From NCBI GenBank assembly GCA_022821065.1, contig JAJEEK010000056.1, positions 1 through 64,000 of the forward strand: DNA of 64,000 nt, read 5' to 3'. Numbering within the stretch: position 1 is the stretch's first letter; the number at the start of each line of letters is the position of its first letter. This DNA is from Candidatus Poribacteria bacterium (lineage in GTDB: Bacteria > Poribacteria > WGA-4E > WGA-3G). The notes beneath the pieces are model-generated. The model made no database searches and was not told where the DNA came from. It was given only the letters and a program-made list of their open reading frames with translations. Made by a program: the position numbers and the translations under genes. This document shows, piece after piece, positions 54,215 to 62,961 of the stretch.

Positions 54215-55525
54215 TCATTTCCCACTGTTTACAAGTGCTTCGACTTCTTCAATTTCTATTGGGACACCACTGGTTAGGTTTTCGTTGCCAGATTCTGTGA
54301 CGAGAATGTCGTCTTCTATGCGGACACCGATACCTAAGTACTTCGATGGAACTCCCTTGGTGTCTTCAGCGACGTAGAGTCCGGGTTCAATGGTTATGAT
54401 CATTCCGGGTTGGAAGGTTTTGTAATCGCCGTTTGGTTCGCGGACACAATTGACATCGTGGACATCTAAGCCGATCATGTGTCCGATGCGGTACATGTAA
54501 AACTGCCGGAATGCGCCGTCCTCTATCAACTTCTCTATTTTTTTCTTTTTCTTTAGGAGCCCGAGGCTGAGCATCCCTTCTGTTAGGAGTTCAATCGACT
54601 TTTGGTGCGGTTCGTCAATAGAGACTCCGGGACGGATACCGTCGATAATAGTCTTATGTGCGTCAAGGACAATCTGATAGATTTCGCGCTGCGCTTCAGT
54701 GAAGGCACCGTTTGCTGGAAAAGTACGGGTGACATCGCCGCAGTACCGATTGTATTCCGCGCCTGCGTCGAGTAGTACAAGGTTTCCGTCCTCGATTTCA
54801 CAGTCATTTGTGGTGTAGTGGAGTATTGTAGCGTTTCCACCACTTGCGACGATTGTCGGGAACGCTGCGCCGCCAGCACCGTTCATTCGGAACGTGGATT
54901 CGACAAGCGATTCCAACTGGTATTCATAGAGTCCGGGTCGAACCGCCTGCATCGCTGCGACATGACCGGCGACTGTAATCTCGGTTGCCATTCGCATGCG
55001 TTCCAACTCCGTCTCATTTTTGATTAACCGCATCTCGCTGAGAATAGGACTCGGATCAACTAAGGTGTCGATACCTTTACCGCCTCGAACTTTTGACTTG
55101 ACAGCGCGTGTAAAACGGGTAAGCATTTCGCTATCAACATCCTCATTGGAACCGAGCGTATAATAGAGCCGTTCCGCGTCCTGTAAATATTCCCCGATTT
55201 TTTCATTAAATTTCTCTATCGGATAGGCTTTATCTGCGCCGTATTTCTTACGTGCGTCTCTAACACCGACGCGCTTGCCGTTCCAGATTTCGGACTGTTT
55301 GTCTTTCGGACGCACAAACAAGATATACTGGTGCTTCGGATGTTCGGGTGCGATGACACAAATCGACTCCGGTTCTTCAAATCCAGTAAGGTAGTAAAAG
55401 TTTGGGTCTGGACGATAGATGTATTCGGTGTCGTGGTTCCACCGTGCCGGTGGATTACTGGCGAAGATAGCGACACCACCCGGTCCCATTTTTTCAATAA
55501 AGACTTCGCGATTCTGTTTGTGCAA
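54215..55525 (-). CDS. aminopeptidase P family (Xaa-Pro aminopeptidase)
   Basis: 'LVLLDAGAEYNRYCGDVTRTFPANGAFTEAQREIYQIVLDAHK', 'YRIGHMIGLDVHDV', 'PGMIITIEPGLY'. Confidence 0.95.
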   Translation of the reverse strand: MHKQNREVFIEKMGPGGVAIFASNPPARWNHDTEYIYRPDPNFYYLTGFEEPESICVIAPEHPKHQYILFVRPKDKQSEIWNGKRVGVRDARKKYGADKAYPIEKFNEKIGEYLQDAERLYYTLGSNEDVDSEMLTRFTRAVKSKVRGGKGIDTLVDPSPILSEMRLIKNETELERMRMATEITVAGHVAAMQAVRPGLYEYQLESLVESTFRMNGAGGAAFPTIVASGGNATILHYTTNDCEIEDGNLVLLDAGAEYNRYCGDVTRTFPANGAFTEAQREIYQIVLDAHKTIIDGIRPGVSIDEPHQKSIELLTEGMLSLGLLKKKKKIEKLIEDGAFRQFYMYRIGHMIGLDVHDVNCVREPNGDYKTFQPGMIITIEPGLYVAEDTKGVPSKYLGIGVRIEDDILVTESGNENLTSGVPIEIEEVEALVNSGK

Positions 55526-55557
55526 GCCGGTTCCTCCCTGTGAAACTGCAGTGAATG

Positions 55558-56544
55558 TTAGAGATACCCAATAGGTGTACCGATTTTGCCGACAGTACCG
55601 CCGCTGGCGACCATTGGGTAGATTGGTTTTGACCAGAAAATACCGTCAACGGGTGAAGTTATGGTTTCCTGTACATTACCGAAGACATCACAAATATCAG
55701 CAACGGGTTGTGATACCGTCAGCTGCTCATATAATTCCGCTCTATAATTGATGAATCCGCCTTCATTGCTGAGGATGGGTACAAATTTTTTCACAACAAT
55801 CTGCTGTTCAGGGATATCTGGTGTTCCAGCAATGAAGTTGTAATATTGTAGCACATTTAGCACGCCGCGGACACCTTTTTCGATGCTTGTGGCATCCCAT
55901 CCGTGTGTTCCACCTAATTCTGGGTCAATTGTTGGAATGCCGACCTCTGGTGCTGCTTGTGCGAGTTGTCCTTTTGGCCCCTTCTGGTCGAGGATGTATC
56001 CGATCCCGAAGACGCGTGCGAGTTCGAGACATGCGTCGTGCAGTGTATGTTTTTTGTCAACGCGGACGCGAACCTCATCAATCATCGGTTGCACGCCGCC
56101 TTGATGCAAATCGATGCAATAGTCCGACTGCTGGACTGCCTTCTGGAAAAGGTGATAGGCTATCCGTTCGCTTGATGTCCCGTCGCGTCTCCCCGGAAAA
56201 CAGCGGTTCATTTTACGGTTATCCACAGGGCTAAATGCCTGTTTTGCGTGAAATGCGTGGAAGTTGACGATCGGCACGGCGATAATTTTACCGTGCAACC
56301 GCTCTGGCGTGATCGTCTGGAGAATTTTGTGGACAACGGCGATTCCGTTGAGTTCATCCCCATCGCTGATTGCTTGGAGATAGAGCGTTTTGCCGGGATG
56401 TTTTCCGTTGATTAAGACAATCGGGAGCCGGACAGCCGTTCCGTCAGGCATCGTGCCGACCTTGAGGTATCCGTCCATCCGAGTTCCGGGTTGCGCAGCC
56501 ACTTTGCCGACCACCAAGCCAGCGTGGCGATTATTTTTTTTCAT
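55558..56544 (-). CDS. succinylglutamate desuccinylase/aspartoacylase family protein
   Basis: 'IVLINGKHPGKTLYLQAISDGDELNGIAVVHKI', 'CIDLHQGG', 'PTIDPELGG'; start at MKKNNRH. Confidence 0.92.
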   Translation of the reverse strand: MKKNNRHAGLVVGKVAAQPGTRMDGYLKVGTMPDGTAVRLPIVLINGKHPGKTLYLQAISDGDELNGIAVVHKILQTITPERLHGKIIAVPIVNFHAFHAKQAFSPVDNRKMNRCFPGRRDGTSSERIAYHLFQKAVQQSDYCIDLHQGGVQPMIDEVRVRVDKKHTLHDACLELARVFGIGYILDQKGPKGQLAQAAPEVGIPTIDPELGGTHGWDATSIEKGVRGVLNVLQYYNFIAGTPDIPEQQIVVKKFVPILSNEGGFINYRAELYEQLTVSQPVADICDVFGNVQETITSPVDGIFWSKPIYPMVASGGTVGKIGTPIGYL

Positions 56545-56654
56545 GATGGGTATTGTAGCACAATTCAGGAAATATGTCAAATTGCGGAACCGATAATCAA
56601 TAACGCTATAAAAACTTGATTTTGAGTCCCTTTTCTGGTACACTTGTAGGTATC

Positions 56655-57344
56655 ATGAACACCGAACATCAGAAAAAAATTGCTGCAGAAAAAGCGATAG
56701 AAGCTGTCCAATCCGGTATGATCGTCGGATTAGGTACAGGTTCCACTGTCTATTACGCGCTCCTGAAGCTCGGCACGATGGTGCGCGACGGACTCGATAT
56801 TGTCGGTATCCCTACCTCTGAGGGGACCGAGCAAATCGCGTTAGAACAAAAGATACCGCTCACAACGCTTACCATGAATCCTACCATTGATCTGACGATT
56901 GACGGCGCTGATGAGGTTGATGCCCATCTCAACTTGATTAAAGGCGGCGGTGCTGCGCTCGTTAGAGAAAAGATTATCGCCAACGCCTCAAAAAAAATAC
57001 TGATTGTCGTCGATGAAAGCAAGGTGTCTCGTGTCCTGGGCACAACGTTTCCGCTTCCTGTGGAGATTGTGCGGTTCGGGTGGGAAGCCACACAGACTGA
57101 GGTCAATCGGATTTGTGGAAAGTCAACTTTACGGGTCGCGTCCACTCAGGATGGAAAGGAAAACGCCCTGATAACCGACAACGGCAACTATATCCTAGAC
57201 TGCCATTTTGACGGGATCCCAGCACCTGCAAAAGTTGAGTTGCAGCTGAACAACATTCCCGGAGTGGTAGAGAATGGGATTTTTGTCAACCGTGCCGACA
57301 AGGTCATTATCGGTACACCTTCCGGTATCCGTTACCTGGAGTAG
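56655..57344 (+). CDS. rpiA: ribose-5-phosphate isomerase A
   Basis: 'GMIVGLGTGSTVYYAL', 'DLTIDGADEVDAHLNLIKGGGAALVREKIIA'. Confidence 0.96.
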   Translation: MNTEHQKKIAAEKAIEAVQSGMIVGLGTGSTVYYALLKLGTMVRDGLDIVGIPTSEGTEQIALEQKIPLTTLTMNPTIDLTIDGADEVDAHLNLIKGGGAALVREKIIANASKKILIVVDESKVSRVLGTTFPLPVEIVRFGWEATQTEVNRICGKSTLRVASTQDGKENALITDNGNYILDCHFDGIPAPAKVELQLNNIPGVVENGIFVNRADKVIIGTPSGIRYLE

Positions 57345-57349
57345 CGTCA

Positions 57350-58228
57350 ATGCTTCGACATCTTGTCTTCGTCTGCTTGATTATTTTTTCCGCTATTGCG
57401 ATTCCCATCCGTGTTCGCGGTGAAGTCCTTACTGAAAGTGGATTGGTAGACGTTCCGACGGGGCGGGTGCTGCAGCACGGCATATTCGAGGCAGGCACTT
57501 ACCTCAGTTTCCCACAAAAGACAACAAACCGCTCCACGGCAAACCTTGGGGATGCGGTTGCCGTGCGTCTCAACTTCGGGTTGTTTGACCGACTTGAAGT
57601 CGGGTTGACACATCTCTGGGACGAAGACGATCCAGATTCAACCCTTGCGCGGACTGCGAACTTGAAGTTCCTGCTCCTAAAAGAGGGAGAATCAGGCGCA
57701 GTTCCGGGTGTCGCAATAGGCATAGAGGCACTCGGGAACACGTTTTTTTTCTCAGATTCAGAAGTGGAAAGCGATGAAATGCCCTCCGCGTTCTTGGCAG
57801 TCAGTAAAACCTTTAATCTACCGCGAGTCCATCTGTTTTCTTTGCACATCGGTATCGGCACACAGCATTTCGCATTTGAGGAAAGTCCTATCGGTATATT
57901 TGCCGGTCTGAGCAAAGAATTCTACCCAGCTTTCGCGAGAGGCGACATTAAGACGAGTTTGGAGTTCGATGGTGCAGGTGTGAACGCGGGGATGCGGTAC
58001 ACCACTTCAAGCGGACTTCAGGTCGCACTCGGCGCCGAGACTTTGAACAAACCGGACGAATTACGCTACCTTGCTGTCGTCTCGTGGACAAATGAAAAGC
58101 TGCTTGAACAGATTAAGGAAACGAGACGACTCGTCACACAGGCAACGAAACTTGTAATTGAGGCAAAACGCGCGATTTCAGAGGAAAAAACGACAGATAA
58201 GGCTACTGAGCCTCCACCGTCGCAATAG
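57350..58228 (+). CDS. predicted outer-membrane beta-barrel/YjbH-like hypothetical protein
   Basis: signal peptide, 'LTESGLVDVPTGRVLQHGIFEAGTYLSF', alternating beta-strand pattern. Confidence 0.55.
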   Translation: MLRHLVFVCLIIFSAIAIPIRVRGEVLTESGLVDVPTGRVLQHGIFEAGTYLSFPQKTTNRSTANLGDAVAVRLNFGLFDRLEVGLTHLWDEDDPDSTLARTANLKFLLLKEGESGAVPGVAIGIEALGNTFFFSDSEVESDEMPSAFLAVSKTFNLPRVHLFSLHIGIGTQHFAFEESPIGIFAGLSKEFYPAFARGDIKTSLEFDGAGVNAGMRYTTSSGLQVALGAETLNKPDELRYLAVVSWTNEKLLEQIKETRRLVTQATKLVIEAKRAISEEKTTDKATEPPPSQ

Positions 58229-59126
58229 ATTGCATCACTGTTTGGAGCGATGTCATGAGTTCCGACAAAAAATCTTGGGGTGGCACGAGTATAATTTCGA
58301 TTCGCCGATTTTTGGCTTTTGCCTCCGGCGTTTCGGCGGTGTCTATCGGTTGATAGAAGGCGTATCCGGTCGCTGCCAAACGTTCTGCCCTAACGTTGGC
58401 GTGTTGTTGTAAGTATTTCACGGCTGCGATTGCGCGTTCGGTTGAGAGGTTCCAGTTCCGGAGTGCGTCGCCGCCGATCGGCGTGTTATCTGTGTGTCCC
58501 TCAATCCGGATGGCGTAATCCGAATAGTCGGCGTTTAGGAGTACCTCTTCCGAAATTGCGTCGAGCAGTGATTTTCCCTCTGTACTGAGAATCGCACTGC
58601 CGGTTTCAAATAGAATTTTTCCTTTGACATCAAGTTTCAACCGTCCCGCCTCATCTAACACAGCACCTACCGTATCCTTAAACCGTTCTTGGATAGCAGC
58701 GATTGACCGTTGCGATTGTACCCGAATCCGTTGTAATTCGGATTCAATCTCGGTGAGTTTCGCGCGGAGACTCTCTTTCTCACGTTCAAGTGCGCTTTTG
58801 TCTTGTTGGAGTTCGTTCCGTTCAGCAGCGATTTTTCGGGCGGCTTCGCTCGCGTTCTGCAATATCTCTTTCGTTTGATTGAGTTCCGAACGTGTCTCCG
58901 CTAAGGTCTTCTGCGTTTCAGATAGTGTGCTTTCGGTCTCGGTTAACTTCTTTTCGAGATCGGCTTTCGTCGTCTCAGTTTTTTGCAGTGTGGTTTGGGT
59001 TGTCTCTAATTCTGTCTGCGTCTGTTTGAGTCCGTTTGACGTTGAATAGAACAGGATTCCCAAAACAACGGTGGCAATAGCGAGAACGGAGACAGATACG
59101 ATCGCCAGAATTTTTTCTTTAGGCAT
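58203..59126 (-). CDS. OmpA/MotB-family protein with coiled coil
   Basis: long coiled coil, then 'ILFETGSAILSTEGKSLLDAISEEV', 'IRIEGHTDNTPIGG', 'NWNLSTERAIAAVKYL'. Confidence 0.94.
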   Translation of the reverse strand: MPKEKILAIVSVSVLAIATVVLGILFYSTSNGLKQTQTELETTQTTLQKTETTKADLEKKLTETESTLSETQKTLAETRSELNQTKEILQNASEAARKIAAERNELQQDKSALEREKESLRAKLTEIESELQRIRVQSQRSIAAIQERFKDTVGAVLDEAGRLKLDVKGKILFETGSAILSTEGKSLLDAISEEVLLNADYSDYAIRIEGHTDNTPIGGDALRNWNLSTERAIAAVKYLQQHANVRAERLAATGYAFYQPIDTAETPEAKAKNRRIEIILVPPQDFLSELMTSLQTVMQSIATVEAQ

Positions 59127-59424
59127 TTATTTCTCCTTGTAGGCGAAGGATCGCGTCAAAGTTGTCATTTTTTGAGGTTTTGTTATTTTTTTCTATCCCG
59201 CACATTGTGCAGCGGTGTGTGAGGATATAATTACCGTGCTTTACGGTAAAGCCTACCGGTTTCATTAAACCGTGGCAGGTTGCGGAGCGGTCGCCGGGGT
59301 TGACATCGACGTGTTGACTCCAGAGACATTCTGGACAGTGGTTGGTGTAGCCGTTGCCTTTAACAACAGCACCACACTGTGTGCAGGTAAAATCTTCAAC
59401 GTGGCGTTGGAATTTTTTGTTCAC
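59119..59424 (-). CDS. RNHCP domain protein
   Basis: 'FTCTQCGAVVKGNGYTNHCPECLWSQHVDVNPGDRSATCHGLMKPVGF'. Confidence 0.92.
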   Translation of the reverse strand: MNKKFQRHVEDFTCTQCGAVVKGNGYTNHCPECLWSQHVDVNPGDRSATCHGLMKPVGFTVKHGNYILTHRCTMCGIEKNNKTSKNDNFDAILRLQGEINA

Positions 59425-59690
59425 TGGTCAGTGCTCATATTTTTGGCTTGTGCGAGTCGGTCTAATGTCCGTTTTAGACTTGGCGACACCGAGGCGGCGC
59501 GTTCTAAATTCCAGTGACTTTGAACGAATTCGCTCAAAAGCGTATTATATTGATTGCCCACGCTGAGTGTTGCCCCTTGTGTCGGCACCAATGCTTCACG
59601 AATCACTTTCTTTCCACTTCTTCGGGCAAGCGATATAAGAAACTCTTTGGGGTTCAAGATATCGTCTGTTGGTGATGGAATTCGATGCAA
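59421..59690 (-). CDS. short protein, possibly C-terminal remnant of a DUF4276-like protein
   Basis: 'NPKEFLISLARRSGKKVIREALVPTQGATLSVGNQYNTLLSEFVQSHWNLERAASVSPSLKRTLDRL'; TTG start, stop codon only four codons upstream in frame. Confidence 0.4.
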   Translation of the reverse strand: MHRIPSPTDDILNPKEFLISLARRSGKKVIREALVPTQGATLSVGNQYNTLLSEFVQSHWNLERAASVSPSLKRTLDRLAQAKNMSTDQ

Positions 59691-59705
59691 CGGAGTTGGT
59701 TATGC

Positions 59706-60857
59706 TCATTCTGGTAAAACCAACCCTCCAATATGTTTAGGGTGGGTTTGGGGGAGTACAACTTCACCTACTGTAAACCCATTCTTAAGAAGCACACACA
59801 CATCATCAAAATCAGAGGAAGGTTTGACTACTGTTCCCTCTTTGCTGGGTATGAGCAAAAGCACTTCTCTCCCATCAATACCTGGTTCTATAAGTAGCAC
59901 ATCGCTTTGTGTACTAACCAACACCTGAGATCTTCGACTTCTTTGCAAGCGAGAAATAGAAGGCGCGAGTTGAGAAACAATGCCGATATTTAAAGAGAGT
60001 TCCGGTTCCTCTAATAATACTATGGAGTCGTTTTCAAGGAGAGACCACAAGAGTCCAATAAGTCGAAGCACTCCATCCGAAAATTGGTCTTCGCAATGCC
60101 CTTCTTCGGTCGGGTGCCAGTGGGAATAACGCGCTCGTAAATGTGGCCGTCCTATTTTGTCACGAATAAATTCCAATTTTTCAAACTGCGGGACAGCGAT
60201 TTTGAGGGTATGCTCAATCCTTTTGAGACGAGCCCGGCGGGTACTTGGATGCACGCCCGCGACGCGTTCGAGGAAAGCCTGACCAAACGGATCGTCTTCG
60301 ATAACTTTACCTTGAATGGCATCCCCGAAACGGATGAGTTGTGGCACGAGATGCAGATAGGTAACATTACGAAGGAATCGCCCAATCTCCCGAAACTTCG
60401 CATTGGCAGCATTCTGTTCAAGTGCGGTCTGGATAAGGCGGTCTGGATCTGCGTTATCGTCTGCATCGGGTCTATCAAGAAGGCGTTCGCCCTCTCTCCA
60501 GACGCGCTCATGGCTGAGAAGCGTTTGGCAATGTTCACGATCTGCTTGACGGAATCCGAGACTGTATCGCCATGTTGCGGGGGCATCTGGCGTATCGGCG
60601 ATGTGAATTTCGATAGAAACCTCTGGGTCTTGCCTCGCGGACAAGCATCGAATTTTGGAGACACCACCTCGGTCACCGATCGCTTTTTGGAGTCCGCCCC
60701 CTTCGGCTTTGGCGATATCGCGGAGAAAGCGAAAGATGTCTAACAGGTTGGATTTACCTGAGGCATTCGGACCGACGATAAACTGACGTTCCCTAAGTGG
60801 CACATCAATATGCTGAAAGTTCCGCCAGTTTTTGACGATAAGCCGATTGATAATCAT
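59706..60857 (-). CDS. AAA family ATPase (RecF/OLD-like)
   Basis: 'MIINRLIVKNWRNFQHIDVPLRERQFIVGPNASGKSNLLDIFRFL', 'SDGVLRLIGLLWSLLENDSIVLLEEPELSLN'. Confidence 0.9.
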   Translation of the reverse strand: MIINRLIVKNWRNFQHIDVPLRERQFIVGPNASGKSNLLDIFRFLRDIAKAEGGGLQKAIGDRGGVSKIRCLSARQDPEVSIEIHIADTPDAPATWRYSLGFRQADREHCQTLLSHERVWREGERLLDRPDADDNADPDRLIQTALEQNAANAKFREIGRFLRNVTYLHLVPQLIRFGDAIQGKVIEDDPFGQAFLERVAGVHPSTRRARLKRIEHTLKIAVPQFEKLEFIRDKIGRPHLRARYSHWHPTEEGHCEDQFSDGVLRLIGLLWSLLENDSIVLLEEPELSLNIGIVSQLAPSISRLQRSRRSQVLVSTQSDVLLIEPGIDGREVLLLIPSKEGTVVKPSSDFDDVCVLLKNGFTVGEVVLPQTHPKHIGGLVLPE

Positions 60858-60980
60858 AACAGTAAGTTCCCTACAATAGATGTTCCAATAAATCTGATAT
60901 GCAAATAGTAACACATTCGGCAAGCAAAAATCAACGCATAGAATATTGGCGTTCGAGTTTTGCATTGTATGATTCCGAGA

Positions 60981-62219
60981 TTACAGTTCTGCGCGGGTCA
61001 TGAAGGTTGCGTAGATCGCGGCGGTTCTGACGAGATCAGGAACATTTACGCGCTCATTGATGGCATGCCCACCTTCACCACTGGGACCGTATCCGATGCC
61101 GGGTAAACCTGTATTAACGAAATAGTGCAAGTCCGTGAACCCTGTAGTGCCTTTAAATTTGGGTCGATTGAAACGGACGATACGCACGGCATCGGCGAAA
61201 GCCTGTGCTATTGGCGACTCGGTATCCGTTAAACACGGCTCAATCCGCAAGATAGCACGTGCCTCTGCTTGCAAATCAGGATAGTATTGGCACGCTCCAG
61301 AAATCGCCTCCCGCAATTCGAGCTCGGCAAATTCAAGTTCCTCGTTGGGTGTAATCCGACGGTCAATGGAGAATGTAAGGCTTGCTGGAACGGTGTTGAC
61401 TTTGTCGCCATCAGTACCGTGGAATGTCCCGCCGATGTTCAACGTCGGGTAACGATCGCTGCCGTCAAGAAGTCTAAATGCGCGTTCTGGCGATTTTAGA
61501 TTCCGTTTAACGCGTTGGAGTGCTGTTACGAGTTCGGCGGTTTTTTCAAAAGCGTTTATGCCTTTAGCCGGATTAGCGCCGTGTGCTGCTTTGCCTTTGA
61601 CCTCGATTTCTAACCAGAGGACCCCGTTATGTCCGTTGCCGATATTCAACTTCGCCCCACCTTCGCAGTTGACAACATAGTCTGCATCAACCAACCCCGC
61701 TTCAACGACGTACCCAGCACCGAGTTCCCCGCCGGTCTCTTCATCGCAGGTGAAGGAGCATTCGACGTTGAATTTCGGTTCGGTGTCGGTTTTTTGGACA
61801 GCCTCAACCGCAAACAGGAGTGCAGCGATGGCATCCTTCATATCATCGGCACCGCGTCCGTAAAGCCACTCACCGTCAATTTTACCGCTGAACGGATCCC
61901 CGAAACGCCACTCTCCTGCAACGGGTACAACATCGTAATGTGCGTTGAAATGAACCGTTTTTTTTGCGCCGACATCCCAACGCGCGATGAGGTTTAAGCG
62001 AGGATGGCTATCGGCATTCGGGATCACCTGCTCAGCGCGGCGTTTCGGGACTTTGGCAATTCGTGTCTGCATCCCTAACGCCTCACATTTCGCCCGAAGT
62101 AATTCCACAATTTCGGCATAATTTTCGCCGGGTGGATTGACGGTCGGAATCCTGACGAGTTCTTGTAGCAATGCACAGAGATCTGCCTGATTCTCCTTAA
62201 TATAGGTTTGAACGGACAT
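60981..62219 (-). CDS. M20 family peptidase (ArgE/DapE-like)
   Basis: 'VHFNAHYDVVPVAGEW', 'YGRGADDMKDAIAALLFA', 'FTCDEETGGELGAGYVV'. Confidence 0.94.
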   Translation of the reverse strand: MSVQTYIKENQADLCALLQELVRIPTVNPPGENYAEIVELLRAKCEALGMQTRIAKVPKRRAEQVIPNADSHPRLNLIARWDVGAKKTVHFNAHYDVVPVAGEWRFGDPFSGKIDGEWLYGRGADDMKDAIAALLFAVEAVQKTDTEPKFNVECSFTCDEETGGELGAGYVVEAGLVDADYVVNCEGGAKLNIGNGHNGVLWLEIEVKGKAAHGANPAKGINAFEKTAELVTALQRVKRNLKSPERAFRLLDGSDRYPTLNIGGTFHGTDGDKVNTVPASLTFSIDRRITPNEELEFAELELREAISGACQYYPDLQAEARAILRIEPCLTDTESPIAQAFADAVRIVRFNRPKFKGTTGFTDLHYFVNTGLPGIGYGPSGEGGHAINERVNVPDLVRTAAIYATFMTRAEL

Positions 62220-62239
62220 TTTATGTCTCCTGCCTCGCC

Positions 62240-62653
62240 TTATGTGACAACTGCCTGATCGCCTGCTGACAAGTGCCCAACTGTTTCACCTGTCTCCGTG
62301 AACGTACGGGTTACAGTAACAGAGGCATAAGTCCACAATATCTTCATAGGTGCGTCGCTTTCATTCCAAAACCGGTGGGGGATACCAGCGGGGACGAATG
62401 TGGTGTCGTAGGCTTTCATCGTAAAGACTTCGCCATCTACCTCACAAGCGGCTTCACCTTCGAGAATTGTGACGGATTCATCGCAATTATGGTAGTGGCG
62501 TGCGATCGCTGCGCCGGGTTCAAACTGTGTCACACCGTTGGTGAGTGAAGTAGAGTCGATCCATTTACCGGCTAACGGGACGGTTTTAACGCCGGTACCT
62601 CGATCAATAGGGTTCTGTTTTCCAAAATCGATAACGTGTGCTTTCGTGCTCAT
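62240..62653 (-). CDS. cupin domain protein
   Basis: 'GAAIARHYHNCDESVTILEGEAACEVDGEVFTMKAYDTTFVPAGIPHRFWN'. Confidence 0.92.
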   Translation of the reverse strand: MSTKAHVIDFGKQNPIDRGTGVKTVPLAGKWIDSTSLTNGVTQFEPGAAIARHYHNCDESVTILEGEAACEVDGEVFTMKAYDTTFVPAGIPHRFWNESDAPMKILWTYASVTVTRTFTETGETVGHLSAGDQAVVT

Positions 62654-62826
62654 TTTGATGCATCGCCTTTCGTTAGGATTTGACGCAGTATAGCACGAAA
62701 CGAGAAAAAAAATCAAGGCTTTTAATGTTGCCCTAACGGGAGCTGTTGAGAAGGTTTGGGAAGGCAGCCGCTGTGTTCAAATCCGCCCTTCGCCGTTGTT
62801 GCAGTGCTGCAATCTCTAACCAAGTC

Positions 62827-62945
62827 AGGACTTACGCAATTTTGGGTGTAAATCGCTCTGTTAGATGGAAGTTTTCTGTAAACACAGCGTTCTGATAGCA
62901 CAAACTAACAGTTTGTGGTACAAAAGAGGGGCATGCGTAAGTCCT
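62827..62945 (+). mobile_element. MITE-like element copy 4, flanked by CAAGT
   Basis: caagt-c-aggacttacgcaattttgg...cacaaactaacagtttgtggtaca...gcatgcgtaagtcct-a-caagt. Confidence 0.8.
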
Positions 62946-62961
62946 ACAAGTTTTTAATTTT

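Noticed and set aside
60141-60743. 200-aa plus-strand ORF opposite the AAA ATPase
   Set aside because: Shadow ORF without motifs; the minus-strand Walker A and E-x-P-E-type motifs are convincing.
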